64,000 nucleotides of DNA from Pseudomonas mangrovi (GCF_003052585.1 NZ_QASN01000006.1:124001-188000); one strand, 5' to 3'; counted from the stretch's first letter, positions 9,978 to 18,278 are shown. Translations and numbers: made by a program. The notes: generated by a model from the sequence alone, not told the origin.

Positions 9978-11114
9978 ATGCAACGTCGCCAATTCATCGC
10001 CTCCACTGCCATCGGCGCAGCCGGCCTCTCGCTCGGCAATCTCGGCCTGGCCCAGGCAGCCCCTTCGTCCGCCGCCTCCACACCGCCCGCCCATGGCAAG
10101 CTCGGCCTGGCGACCAACGACGGCAGGCATCCACGCTACCGCCCGCACCTGCGCTACGGCTATGGCGGCGCCATCGCCCTGGGCAACGCCCGCCGGCCAA
10201 TGAGCAATGCCCAGGCGCAGCAGCTGATGCAGGCCGCCTGGGATGCCGGCATCCGCTACTACGACACTTCGCCCTGGTACGGCCTGGGCCTGAGCGAGCA
10301 GCGCATCGGCTACTTCCTCGGTGACCAGCAGCAGAAAGAGTTCGAAATCTCCTCCAAGACCGGCCGCCTGCTGCATGCCGAGCCTGGCTACTCGCACGAC
10401 AACTGGAAGGACGCGGTCGGCTTTCGCTACGAGTACGACTACAGCGCCTCCGCGACCCGCCGCTCGGTGGAGGACAGCCTGCAGCGCATGGGGGTATCGA
10501 GCCTCGACCTGGTGTTTATCCACGACCTCTCGCCGGACAACATCGACCTCGGCGAAGGCTGGCGCGAACGCTTCGAGGTGGCGGTGAAAGGCGCGATGCC
10601 GGAGCTGGTGAAGATGCGCGAGGAAGGCCTGATCAAGGGCTGGGGCATGGGCGTCAACACCCTGGAACCGAGCCTAGCCGCCATCGAACGCTCAGACCCG
10701 GACGTCATCCTGCAGGCCTGCCAGTACTCGCTGATCCAGCATGCCGATGCAGTCGAGCGCCTGCTGCCGGTGTGCCGCCAGCGCAACGTTTCGCTGGTGA
10801 TCGGCTCGCCACTCAACTCCGGCTACCTGGCCGGCAACGACTACTTCAACTACAGCAAGAAGATTCCTGACGGCATGCCGGAAAAGCGTCAACGTGCCCA
10901 GGCCCTGGCCCGCGAGCACGGCACCGACCTGCGCACTGCCGCCCTGCACTTCTGCAACGCCCCGGACGTGGTCGCCAGCATCATCCCCGGCGGCAGCACC
11001 CCGGAGCAGATCCGCGAGAACGTCGCCTCGATGTCCACACCGGTACCCGCCTCGTTCTGGAAGGCAGCCAAGGAACAGGGGCTGATCCATGCGGATGCGC
11101 CGGTTCCGGGGTAA
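9978..11114 (+). CDS. Tat-exported aldo/keto reductase
   Basis: A 378-aa aldo/keto reductase. The N-terminus MQRRQFIAST with a following hydrophobic stretch and an A-x-A site near residue 27 is a twin-arginine signal, so the enzyme is probably folded with its cofactor and exported. The catalytic tetrad is visible as D96, Y101, K127 and H182. The family context (LGLSEQRIG, DLVFIHDLSPD) points to the D-threo-aldose/L-fucose dehydrogenase branch, but the substrate is not known. GGAG lies 5 bases before the ATG. It is divergent from the DUF2892-like gene. Confidence 0.85.
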   Translation: MQRRQFIASTAIGAAGLSLGNLGLAQAAPSSAASTPPAHGKLGLATNDGRHPRYRPHLRYGYGGAIALGNARRPMSNAQAQQLMQAAWDAGIRYYDTSPWYGLGLSEQRIGYFLGDQQQKEFEISSKTGRLLHAEPGYSHDNWKDAVGFRYEYDYSASATRRSVEDSLQRMGVSSLDLVFIHDLSPDNIDLGEGWRERFEVAVKGAMPELVKMREEGLIKGWGMGVNTLEPSLAAIERSDPDVILQACQYSLIQHADAVERLLPVCRQRNVSLVIGSPLNSGYLAGNDYFNYSKKIPDGMPEKRQRAQALAREHGTDLRTAALHFCNAPDVVASIIPGGSTPEQIRENVASMSTPVPASFWKAAKEQGLIHADAPVPG

Positions 11115-11181
11115 GCCTGCCCGCTACTCGCTGGGCAACTAATGGTTGATGACTGGGTGAACGGGTGGATAGCGCCAGTCG

Positions 11182-11814
11182 CTAGTCCGCTCGTTCGCCC
11201 GACCGAAGAGCGATCAACGCCAGACCGGCGACCCACAGCACCGACACGCCGTAGTTGATCCGCTGGTAGAGACCGAACCAGGCGCCATCCTCGAAGGCCT
11301 TGCCCATCAGCACGACGCTGACCAGTGCAAGCAAAGTACAGGCCGCTGAAAAGAGCGCGAAGCGCGACGACGCGAGCAGTCGCTTGCCGAGCCAGATCCA
11401 CAGCGCACCGGCCAAGGTGAGCGAGAGAAACATGAGCAGCCCGGCGAGGTTGTGCATCTGCTGGGAGAACGAAGGCGTCACCGGCGCACAGCCCTGGTCG
11501 CAGGCGAAGTAGCCGGTAGCGAAACTCGCCAGACCATGCACACCGATCAAGCCGGCGCTCAGCAGCGCCAACCGCGATGCGCGAAACCGCCGCCCAACGC
11601 CGACAGCGAAAAGCACGAAGAACACACCCAGCGGCAGGTTGTTCACCCAGGCCGAGAAAGCCTGCGTCGGCGCACCCTGAGCGCCCAGCTGGCTCATCGC
11701 CTGATCAAGATGGCTATAGCCGGGATAGGCCAGCGCCGTCAGCGTCACGCCGAGCCACAACCAGAGCGGAATCACCAGCCCCAGGGCCAACAAGAAACGG
11801 TCGGTCAACTTCAC
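11182..11814 (-). CDS. DUF998 family membrane protein
   Basis: A 210-aa polytopic protein with about six hydrophobic segments and the DUF998 features YPGYSHLDQAMSQLGA near residue 32 and a conserved motif before the third segment (ATGYFACDQGC). The start is taken at GTG 11814 because AGGAG lies seven bases upstream on the minus strand; an upstream ATG extension of 36 residues has no ribosome-binding site. Function unknown. It is convergent with the aldo/keto reductase gene. Confidence 0.8.
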   Translation of the reverse strand: MKLTDRFLLALGLVIPLWLWLGVTLTALAYPGYSHLDQAMSQLGAQGAPTQAFSAWVNNLPLGVFFVLFAVGVGRRFRASRLALLSAGLIGVHGLASFATGYFACDQGCAPVTPSFSQQMHNLAGLLMFLSLTLAGALWIWLGKRLLASSRFALFSAACTLLALVSVVLMGKAFEDGAWFGLYQRINYGVSVLWVAGLALIALRSGERAD

Positions 11815-12333
11815 GAAGCTCTCCTGCAATCCATGGACAAAGGCAAACGAAGGCCATGCTAGAGCCTTATCCCAGCCGATGAGATGGATATTTGTAGGTT
11901 CTTCGTAGCGCCCGCCAGCCACTCAACCGGTATTCAATCTGCGACACGGCCAACACCGACCACGCGCCGCACATCGCTCCGCAGCAACAAGAGCACCCTT
12001 TATCCGGCTTGCGACTTGAGCATGGCGACTGGCCTGCATTAACCTCGGGTCAGCAAGGAAGTGAAGCCCCCCACCCACCGGAAAGGATCGCCGTCATTTT
12101 CTCCGCTACCGTTCAAAACACCCCCAGCCGCAGTTCTGACGGAGCCTCTTAGGCTCTGGTGTAATGGATTCACGAAATACAGCCGTCAAGCGAATACGAA
12201 CACGCGCCGAAGCGATCAGCCAAGTCGTTGTTTCTGATAGAAAATTTTATTTCAGGCAACTCCGAAAAACCGGACTTCTAATCACTATTATGTTCACTTA
12301 GTCTGACTGAGTCATCAACACTAAATAAAGGCC
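11815..12333. other. Intergenic transition into an AT-rich accessory segment
   Basis: No gene is supported here. The first 250 bases keep the GC-rich host composition, while the last 150 become clearly AT-rich (for example GAAAATTTTATTTCAGG). A short perfect stem, GAGCCT-CTT-AGGCTC at 12143-12157, is the only structure noticed. Confidence 0.6.
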
Positions 12334-12993
12334 ATGCTAATAGTGAAAGAGACCCTTGGCAGGTTATATCTTTGGCAAATAGCCACAAATAGAATCATTG
12401 ATCTTCTGGCGCTTAGGCAACGAGTGCACCGCTTTTGCAACACTGGAAGGCCGTTGCATATTACCGAGTTATATGATACTGAACGCAGAAGATTGAAAAC
12501 TGGTCTACGACTTGATGGAGAGGCATTAAACAGCTTCGAAGAAAAACATGGTTCTTTATTCCCTGACATTCATGATATTCATATCATTGACGAGCTAACA
12601 ACTGAAGAAATAATTATTAAATTTTGCACTATTTTTAACGACGGCTATGGAAAGGAAGGGGTTATTTCCGCCAACAAGAAACCATTTTGGGAGCCGATTC
12701 TTGATGAGATAATTTCAGAGGCATTTTCTGGCGAAGTTAAAGTAAAATTCAATAAATTTATAGAAGATGCCAAGGCTTACCGCAATAAGCACGGCGCGCA
12801 CTTTGATCAAGAAAGTTTTATCATGACGCATGGTAATAAAAAACCCGACGAAGACGGGGTTATTTATAGCGTAGGCTGGAGCAGCGCTTTATTGAATTTT
12901 AACTGGGATTTTGTAAGTGACACCATCCCTGTTTTTAATAAATCCTTGAATGGGTATATTAAAAAGCTACAAAAAGAAGCCGGCATAATTTAG
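12334..12993 (+). CDS. AT-rich orphan protein, possible HEPN-like, probable integron cassette gene
   Basis: A 219-aa protein of no recognised family. Codon usage is AT-rich and quite unlike the neighbouring genes. A segment near residue 150 reads YRNKHGAHF, which fits the R-x(4-6)-H signature of HEPN domains, found in RNases and abortive-infection proteins; this is a motif observation only. The protein is predicted soluble. AAGG lies only two bases from the ATG, so the GTG at 12343 is an alternative start. Fourteen bases after the stop begins a sequence with the architecture of an integron attC site, which is where a cassette gene would be expected to end. Confidence 0.65.
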   Translation: MLIVKETLGRLYLWQIATNRIIDLLALRQRVHRFCNTGRPLHITELYDTERRRLKTGLRLDGEALNSFEEKHGSLFPDIHDIHIIDELTTEEIIIKFCTIFNDGYGKEGVISANKKPFWEPILDEIISEAFSGEVKVKFNKFIEDAKAYRNKHGAHFDQESFIMTHGNKKPDEDGVIYSVGWSSALLNFNWDFVSDTIPVFNKSLNGYIKKLQKEAGII

Positions 12994-13007
12994 ATGGTTG
13001 CGTCGAA

Positions 13008-13083
13008 ACATAACAACTGGTTCAAATCGCTCGCCCCGCTCGCTGGGACGGGCTAAAGCCCGCCCCTTAACCATACGTTATGC
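13008..13083 (+). other. Integron attC (59-base-element) recombination site
   Basis: R'' ACATAAC (13008-13014) and R' GTTATGC (13077-13083) pair at six of seven positions. L'' TGGTTCAA (13018-13025) pairs with L' TTAACCA (13067-13073) except for one unpaired C, the extrahelical base typical of attC sites. The variable centre contains GGGCTAAAGCCC and GC-rich arms. Size (76 bp) and order R''-L''-loop-L'-R' are as in chromosomal-integron attC sites. No integrase gene or second attC was found in the window. Confidence 0.75.
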
Positions 13084-13096
13084 AAGAATAAACAAT

Positions 13097-13420
13097 ATGA
13101 GCAGAATCAAGTCCCCAGATGATAAGAAGCGAAAAAGCTATAAAAAGGACTGTCGTAACACCTATGATGAGAACTCAAAGGCAAGTCGCAAAAATATTCC
13201 GCGCTCAAAACGGCGTGGACATATGGCCGAGCGACACGCAGTGGCAGATGCTCTTCGCGGCCTAAACGGACATGCATCTGAAGTAGACGCAGATAAAGCA
13301 GATAGTGAGATAAAAGTCAGGTCCCGCTTAACACGGTTATCTGCTTTCAAAAAGGTTCCAGATAAACCATTGGGCGAATATCTAAAACGCAGAATGGCTC
13401 GCAGAGCACGCGCCAAATAG
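13097..13420 (+). CDS. Small basic orphan protein
   Basis: A 107-aa, very lysine- and arginine-rich protein (KKRKSYKKDCR near the N-terminus, RRMARRARAK at the C-terminus) with no recognised domain. The ATG lies 13 bases after the attC core GTTATGC, a spacing typical of a gene cassette's first codon, so this could be the start of a second cassette whose own attC has been lost. The longer reading from 12998 runs through the attC site and is not credible. Nucleic-acid binding would fit the charge but is inference only. Confidence 0.6.
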   Translation: MSRIKSPDDKKRKSYKKDCRNTYDENSKASRKNIPRSKRRGHMAERHAVADALRGLNGHASEVDADKADSEIKVRSRLTRLSAFKKVPDKPLGEYLKRRMARRARAK

Positions 13421-13510
13421 CTGGCATTTCGCACAATAAGGTAAAGCTTTGCTGACTCAGTACGATAAAGACTAAAACACAAGATAAAAATAAAAACTAA
13501 AGATGCGAAA

Positions 13511-13569
13511 AAAGGGGACGGATTTATTTAAAAGTCAATTCTCCCGACAGAAATAAATCTGTCACCTTT
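13511..13569. repeat. 59-bp hairpin repeat, copy R1
   Basis: The arms AAAGGGGACGGATTTATTT and AAATAAATCTGTCACCTTT pair at 18 of 19 positions counting one G-T wobble, around a 21-base loop. It is nearly identical to R3 at 16320 and more diverged from R2 and R4. The Kelch-like gene starts 99 bp downstream. Confidence 0.85.
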
Positions 13570-13667
13570 ACTTGTCGATAAATTTATTTGTTGGTACAGC
13601 GCTATACTTGTGCACGACGCCTCATCGACTTTTTAAGATATCGCATCCGCTAAAGAGATAACTGCGT

Positions 13668-14768
13668 ATGAGTTCCGAAAATGAAGTACCTGCTACGGTC
13701 ACCCCTGGCGTCTTCGACACCTGGCGCTCGCCACGCCGGGGTGGGAAGAATCCCGAGTCATCAAGTAACCCGCTTTGGGACTGGCTGATCCGAACTCGCC
13801 TAAGTGCGTTCTGCGCCAACGATATGCTGAACGGCCCGTCAGCATTCGACGAAGGCCCCACGTGGTGCTTTGACCGATTCGGACAAAGCGAAACCCAGTT
13901 AGCGGATGGTCGCACGGTGTGGATCGCAGGGGAACATGAAGACTTCTACGACCCTGACTTCTACATCTACAACGATATCGTCGTCATGGAACCGTCCGGT
14001 GAGACTCAGGTGTTCATCTACCCGACAACTGCATTTCCCCCAACGGATTTCCACAGCGCCACAGCTGTCGGGGACAAGATCATCCTGATCGGCAATCTGG
14101 GCTATTTGAGCGAACGCCATGTAGGACAGACACAAGTGCTGGTCGTTGATACCCGTGACTGGTCTGTCTGCCCCATCCAGACAAATGGTCCTGCCCCAGG
14201 ATGGCTTCATCGACACACCGCGGAGTTGCAAGACGGAGCGAGCATCCTTGTCTCGGGAGGAAAGCTATTTCGCGGCGAGAAGGTCGGCCTCGTCGAGAGC
14301 ATCGATGATTGGGCTTTTCATCTGGAAGAGTGGCGATGGGAACGCTTGACTGACCGTCAATGGCCTCGTTTCGAGTTCCAGCGCGAGGACACTGGTCGCA
14401 ATCACCTCTGGGATATCAGGAATGCGCTGTGGAGCAGAAACTTCAAACAGAGTGACCTTGATGAACAGTTGCTGAAGCTGCGGAAAGAGCTGAAAGGTGA
14501 ACCCGCGCTGGACGCGTTTCCTCAGCTGTACGCTCCGCCGCTGCTTCACGAGACATTGCCTGAATGTGAGGATGATGACGAATACGGGATTCATCGCATC
14601 GTCATAGATGGCGTAGTGGTCCGTTTCTCCGATGACAACTACAGCGTACAGATGACCGTTGAAGGTCAGCTGGCGCAGGAGAAAATCGAGCAGGTGCGCA
14701 AGCATGTGCTGGACACCTTCTCGGTTCTGGAGCGCCATCCCATCTCCTGTTCGCCACTCTGCTCCTAA
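13668..14768 (+). CDS. Kelch-like beta-propeller protein of unknown function
   Basis: A 366-aa protein without signal peptide or membrane segments. The central part (GDKIILIGNLG, VLVVDTRDWSV, GASILVSGGK) has the alternating hydrophobic strands and GG turns of Kelch repeats, suggesting a partial propeller. The C-terminal 60 residues include an acidic stretch (ECEDDDEYG) and a short alpha-beta segment. No enzymatic motif is seen. It is followed 55 bp later by a two-gene unit of hypothetical proteins in the same direction. GC is closer to the host than in the 12.3-13.4 kb genes. Confidence 0.7.
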   Translation: MSSENEVPATVTPGVFDTWRSPRRGGKNPESSSNPLWDWLIRTRLSAFCANDMLNGPSAFDEGPTWCFDRFGQSETQLADGRTVWIAGEHEDFYDPDFYIYNDIVVMEPSGETQVFIYPTTAFPPTDFHSATAVGDKIILIGNLGYLSERHVGQTQVLVVDTRDWSVCPIQTNGPAPGWLHRHTAELQDGASILVSGGKLFRGEKVGLVESIDDWAFHLEEWRWERLTDRQWPRFEFQREDTGRNHLWDIRNALWSRNFKQSDLDEQLLKLRKELKGEPALDAFPQLYAPPLLHETLPECEDDDEYGIHRIVIDGVVVRFSDDNYSVQMTVEGQLAQEKIEQVRKHVLDTFSVLERHPISCSPLCS

Positions 14769-14823
14769 GCCCTTGTTCACGGCTCTGCCGGCGCGGAGTC
14801 GCTGGCTTCGAAGAGGAAAGACA

Positions 14824-15309
14824 ATGCTGACCGAACGACTATTCCTGGGCGGACTATCCAAGCGAGGGCTGGGAGAGTTCAGTTTGAGCCGCAACCGCTA
14901 CGGCGTGCTGATCGCAAGCCATGCCTCTCCGTGCGAGGAGATCGGATCAGTCTCGGTTTATATCCAGCCGTGGGAAATCACGATCTCCTCCCAGATAATC
15001 CACACGCATGTAGGCCGTACAGATTTCTATCCTCGCGCCCATGAACGCACGCTCACCAATCTGGGGTACAAGCGGCTGATCGCGCGCGGCGCGCTGGACA
15101 AACTGCAGAGTCTCGTATCAGGAAGAATCGTGCTCTCACGCACCGAATCCTTGACTGGCCAAACACTTTCCTCGGGCTGGGGGCCCATTGAAACCGAGGA
15201 TCGCGCGCGAGACCTGCGACAGCTCGAAGAGTTACACGGGCAACCTGTAGTCCTCAGGCAGTGGACATGGTTCGGCGCTTTTCCGGCAGTCGCCAAGGAA
15301 TGGGTATGA
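14824..15309 (+). CDS. Hypothetical protein
   Basis: A 161-aa soluble protein, not recognised. The start ATG at 14824 has GAGGAAAG about five bases upstream; the longer reading from 14659 overlaps the Kelch-like gene by over 100 bases in another frame and is rejected. Its stop overlaps the start of the next gene (ATGA), so the two are translationally coupled. No catalytic or binding motif is visible. Confidence 0.65.
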   Translation: MLTERLFLGGLSKRGLGEFSLSRNRYGVLIASHASPCEEIGSVSVYIQPWEITISSQIIHTHVGRTDFYPRAHERTLTNLGYKRLIARGALDKLQSLVSGRIVLSRTESLTGQTLSSGWGPIETEDRARDLRQLEELHGQPVVLRQWTWFGAFPAVAKEWV

Positions 15310-15683
15310 AAAGATTCAATGCAGCAGCGTCTGGTCTTATTGCCTCCTCTGCACTGCCTGGAATGATCGTTGGCTTTATGATGGTGATCGAGAACGGTTC
15401 AAGTTTGCTCGCACCCTTGGGATTCTCATTTGTTCTTTTCCCCTTCACTCTGGCAGCCGCTCTTTTCTTCGGTGCGCCTCTCTTCTATATCGCCTATCGC
15501 TTCGACTTCGTCCGATGGTGGTCCTCTATGCTGGGCGGCGCCATTACCGGAGCGATAGCGAGTTGCGTAGCCCTTCCATCCTCCCCGCTGATGAGCGGCC
15601 TCCTGGCCTGGGCACTGATAGGCGCAGCGGCAGGCTTGCTGTTCTGGTGCTTTTGGAGACAAGGCGTTGATGCGTATCCCTGA
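15306..15683 (+). CDS. Small integral membrane protein, unknown function
   Basis: A 125-aa protein with four hydrophobic segments (roughly residues 8-30, 36-62, 72-90 and 96-117), starting at ATG 15306 inside the stop of the preceding gene. No known family was recognised. Coupling to the 161-aa protein suggests that a soluble and a membrane protein work together. Confidence 0.65.
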   Translation: MKRFNAAASGLIASSALPGMIVGFMMVIENGSSLLAPLGFSFVLFPFTLAAALFFGAPLFYIAYRFDFVRWWSSMLGGAITGAIASCVALPSSPLMSGLLAWALIGAAAGLLFWCFWRQGVDAYP

Positions 15684-15769
15684 GCAAACTCTTCAACTGC
15701 CCTTTCGGTAAGCACAATGAAACCGATGCTTGGTGACCACCACCCTTGCAGCGACTACCGCAGTTAGAA

Positions 15770-15827
15770 AAAGGGCACGAATTTATTTACAGCCCATTAT
15801 TCCGCCAGAAATGAATCTGCCACCTTT
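15770..15827. repeat. 59-bp hairpin repeat, copy R2 (diverged)
   Basis: AAAGGGCACGAATTTATTT at the left and AAATGAATCTGCCACCTTT at the right, in the same orientation as R1. It lies 53 bp before the 94-aa membrane protein gene. Confidence 0.8.
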
Positions 15828-15879
15828 ATTTCTCTGAAATTAACGAAGCACGCAATCCAATTACTGTTAGGCGATAAGC

Positions 15880-16164
15880 ATGGATGTATCAGTTCTTATT
15901 ATTCAGCCCTGGCTAGCCTTGGCCCCATCAGCCATTTTCATGGTCGCCGGAGTTCTGACTAAGAGCAAAGTCGCCCAGGCTGTCGGCTGTGCCTGGCTTT
16001 TCTACTGCCTTTATGAGTTCTTAATGAAGTACCGCATCCTGTGCTCGGGGGAATGCAACATTCGAATTGATCTTCTATTGCTATTTCCCGCTCTAGGTGT
16101 GGCATCACTCGTCGGCGTGGTTGCCACTGTCTACGCGGGACTTAAGCGCTTCAATGTCTCCTGA
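15880..16164 (+). CDS. Small three-segment membrane protein
   Basis: A 94-aa protein with three hydrophobic segments (about residues 6-24, 29-46 and 66-88) and a short cysteine-containing extracytoplasmic or cytoplasmic loop (YRILCSGECNIRID). It is not assigned to a named family. The ATG lies nine bases after GTTAGGC, the canonical integron core-site heptamer, but no matching attC partner arm was found upstream. It stands alone between hairpin repeats R2 and R3. Confidence 0.6.
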   Translation: MDVSVLIIQPWLALAPSAIFMVAGVLTKSKVAQAVGCAWLFYCLYEFLMKYRILCSGECNIRIDLLLLFPALGVASLVGVVATVYAGLKRFNVS

Positions 16165-16319
16165 GAAAACAACCTGGAGCAACCAGGCACAGACCACGAT
16201 TCAGCGCTGAGTCAATAGTGCCATTCGGGACAGACTACGGTTTTCAATCAGTCATTCGAAAACCTACTTAACTCACTGAATCAAAGTTATTCGGCCCAAA
16301 ACCCGCGCACCTCGCCAAC

Positions 16320-16378
16320 AAAGGGGACGGATCTATTTAAAAGTCAATTCCCTCGGCAGAAATAAATCTGTCACCTTT
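16320..16378. repeat. 59-bp hairpin repeat, copy R3
   Basis: It differs from R1 at only a few positions, mostly in the loop (CCCTCGG instead of TCTCCCGA) plus one in the left arm. It ends 20 bp before the ATG of the 147-aa membrane protein gene, so it may lie within that gene's transcript or promoter. Confidence 0.85.
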
Positions 16379-16398
16379 GTTTCAAAAGAGAAATCATC

Positions 16399-16842
16399 AT
16401 GGACATTAACGTATACAGGGCACCCGAATCGGATCTCCAGATTCCCGACACTCGCGTCTCTGACAAACTGGTCAAAGTTGCCGCCAGGCAACGCGCCTTG
16501 ATCTTTGGCGTACTGGCGCAAATCTTTCTGAACCCGATAGCCAAGGCCATCGGAATCAAAGGTGAGTCTGCGGTCATCATCCTGGGTGTCCTGTCCTTGA
16601 TCCTGATGATCTACATCCTCGTCACCGCGGTTCGTCTTTCCATGCTGCTGAACCATGTCGCCATCACGGTGATGATGGGGTTGTTCTCGATCATCCCGCT
16701 CATCAATCTGATCGTCTTGTTGGTACTCAGCAGACAGAGCACCAAGCTGCTCAGGTCCCACGGCGTTCGGGTCGGGCTCCTGGGGGCGAACGTGAAGAAA
16801 GGCACATCGCCAGCCCCGGGAGTCCTCGCAAAGCATGAGTGA
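16399..16842 (+). CDS. Small membrane protein, unknown function
   Basis: A 147-aa protein with a hydrophilic N-terminus starting MDINVYRAPESDL, followed by about three hydrophobic segments (near residues 34-52, 58-80 and 88-110) and a basic C-terminal tail. An N-terminal N-x-Y-x-A-P motif like this is seen in several uncharacterised gammaproteobacterial membrane proteins. AAGAG lies about nine bases before the ATG. It is a single-gene unit bounded on the left by hairpin R3. Confidence 0.65.
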   Translation: MDINVYRAPESDLQIPDTRVSDKLVKVAARQRALIFGVLAQIFLNPIAKAIGIKGESAVIILGVLSLILMIYILVTAVRLSMLLNHVAITVMMGLFSIIPLINLIVLLVLSRQSTKLLRSHGVRVGLLGANVKKGTSPAPGVLAKHE

Positions 16843-17065
16843 CAGGCCGCTTCTCGCATCCCTTTGAACTCGCCATGGGACGCGTGACCGTTGCAGCACC
16901 TGTTCTCCCAGGGGGATCAATTCAACGCAGAAAAGGCGCGAGGATCCACGGATGGCACTGCGGGCTTCCACGGGCAGGCCAAGCCAAGCGCATGGCCCGC
17001 TGACAAGGCAGCGACTGCAGACCGATCAGGTCAACGCCAATGAAGTCTTTGTTCAGGTGCTGATT

Positions 17066-17665
17066 TCACAGCGGCCGACAAGAGGGATCCAACGGGTCCC
17101 ATACACCATTCGGCGCAAGATGGACCTGGTGTGCGTAAGCGGAAAACCCGGTTCGAAAGGTCACCTTGCCAGACTCCATGGCCACACGATCAACGACCGT
17201 GGGGCGCCAGCCTGCCAGGGGCGACTGGGAATGCGGAGGGCCCAATGGGACATCCACATGCAGGTATTGAATGAATTGCTCCGGGGCCAGGCCGCCCGGC
17301 GGCGACGACAGCACGTGGACCTCCCTCAGACAGGGACGATGCAGCTGCACCTGCTGCTGGAGCTCGAAGGCCTTGTAATCCACCAGCATCTCGAAGCCTG
17401 CAGCCTCGCGCTCATCGCCATCCATCCAGGCCCAACGGGCAAGCACTGCAATCTCATCGGGGTCTTGCCCCGGACGCAGCTCCAGCCCCCGCCAGTACCG
17501 GCGCAGCAACGGGTCCATGCGCTCGACGACACGCTGCTCAAGCGCCTGGTGCAGCGCCGCTTGCTCCAGCGTGAGGTATTGGCGGGTTTTCCCTAGAAGT
17601 CGATAGTCGGCTGCGGCAATGACCAGGCCTATGACCAATCCTGCAAGCGTCAGCTGACGTAGCAT
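17066..17665 (-). CDS. Hypothetical membrane-anchored protein
   Basis: A 199-aa protein with one N-terminal hydrophobic segment (MLRQLTLAGLVIGLVIAA) that may be an anchor or signal, then a hydrophilic domain with many aromatic and charged residues and no recognised motif. The ATG lies one base after the stop of the gene to its right, so both form an operon on the minus strand. Function unknown. Confidence 0.6.
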   Translation of the reverse strand: MLRQLTLAGLVIGLVIAAADYRLLGKTRQYLTLEQAALHQALEQRVVERMDPLLRRYWRGLELRPGQDPDEIAVLARWAWMDGDEREAAGFEMLVDYKAFELQQQVQLHRPCLREVHVLSSPPGGLAPEQFIQYLHVDVPLGPPHSQSPLAGWRPTVVDRVAMESGKVTFRTGFSAYAHQVHLAPNGVWDPLDPSCRPL

Positions 17666-17666
17666 C

Positions 17667-18056
17667 TCAGAGCCGAACCTGAGGCAGCAGAATGGCCAGA
17701 AACCCAACGAAGACCATACCTGTGGGCATGCTCAATGCCAGCAGCAGGGCCAACACCTTGAGCCAGGTACGACGGGCTGCCAGGCACAGATGCGCGCTGC
17801 CTGCGTAGATAAGCCAGAACAGAAAAACAGCCGCGTTCAGTCTCAGTAACGATGGCCAGACCGGAGCGTCGCTAAAGGGACTCTGTGGTTGGCAATTGGT
17901 CAACGTCAGCAAGCAAAACGCAATATCCAACGTATCGAGTTTCGCAGCGGAACGGGCGGCAGCGATCAACGCGAGCGCCGCCAGCATCGGCACGGCAAAG
18001 GCTGCCACAAGCAGCGCGAGCTTCAGGCCCTTGTGGCGAGCAAACCCTGAGTTCAT
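17667..18056 (-). CDS. Hypothetical membrane protein, first gene of a two-gene operon
   Basis: A 129-aa protein with three hydrophobic segments (about residues 12-33, 66-82 and 94-122). The start at MNSGFARHKG was chosen because AGGG lies a few bases upstream; a 42-residue extension has no such site. The loop after the first segment contains CLLTLTNCQPQSPF. No family was recognised. It ends one base before the start of the 199-aa protein. Confidence 0.6.
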   Translation of the reverse strand: MNSGFARHKGLKLALLVAAFAVPMLAALALIAAARSAAKLDTLDIAFCLLTLTNCQPQSPFSDAPVWPSLLRLNAAVFLFWLIYAGSAHLCLAARRTWLKVLALLLALSMPTGMVFVGFLAILLPQVRL

Positions 18057-18219
18057 AGGACCCTGCATGGATGGACAGTGGTGCCGCACTCCCAATGAGC
18101 GCCTGAATTTCGTTATGCCATGCCTGTCGCCCCAGACCAAGACGACCGCCCGAGCACCTCGCCAAACTTTGAAGGCGCGCACTGTTCAGCGCGTACAGCT
18201 GACGGGAGCCCGGGGAAAC

Positions 18220-18278
18220 AAAGGGGGCGGATTTATTTGCAAGTCCATTCTCCCGCCGGAAGTGAACCTGCCACATTT
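18220..18278. repeat. 59-bp hairpin repeat, copy R4 (diverged)
   Basis: AAAGGGGGCGGATTTATTT at the left; the right arm is degraded to AGTGAACCTGCCACATTT. It sits 164 bp upstream of the minus-strand operon that starts at 18056. The remainder of the 18057-18427 interval shows no gene. Confidence 0.75.

Noticed and set aside
12143..12157. GAGCCT-CTT-AGGCTC stem as a terminator
   Set aside because: Short stem without T tract and no gene ends immediately upstream on the plus strand; left as an unclassified hairpin.
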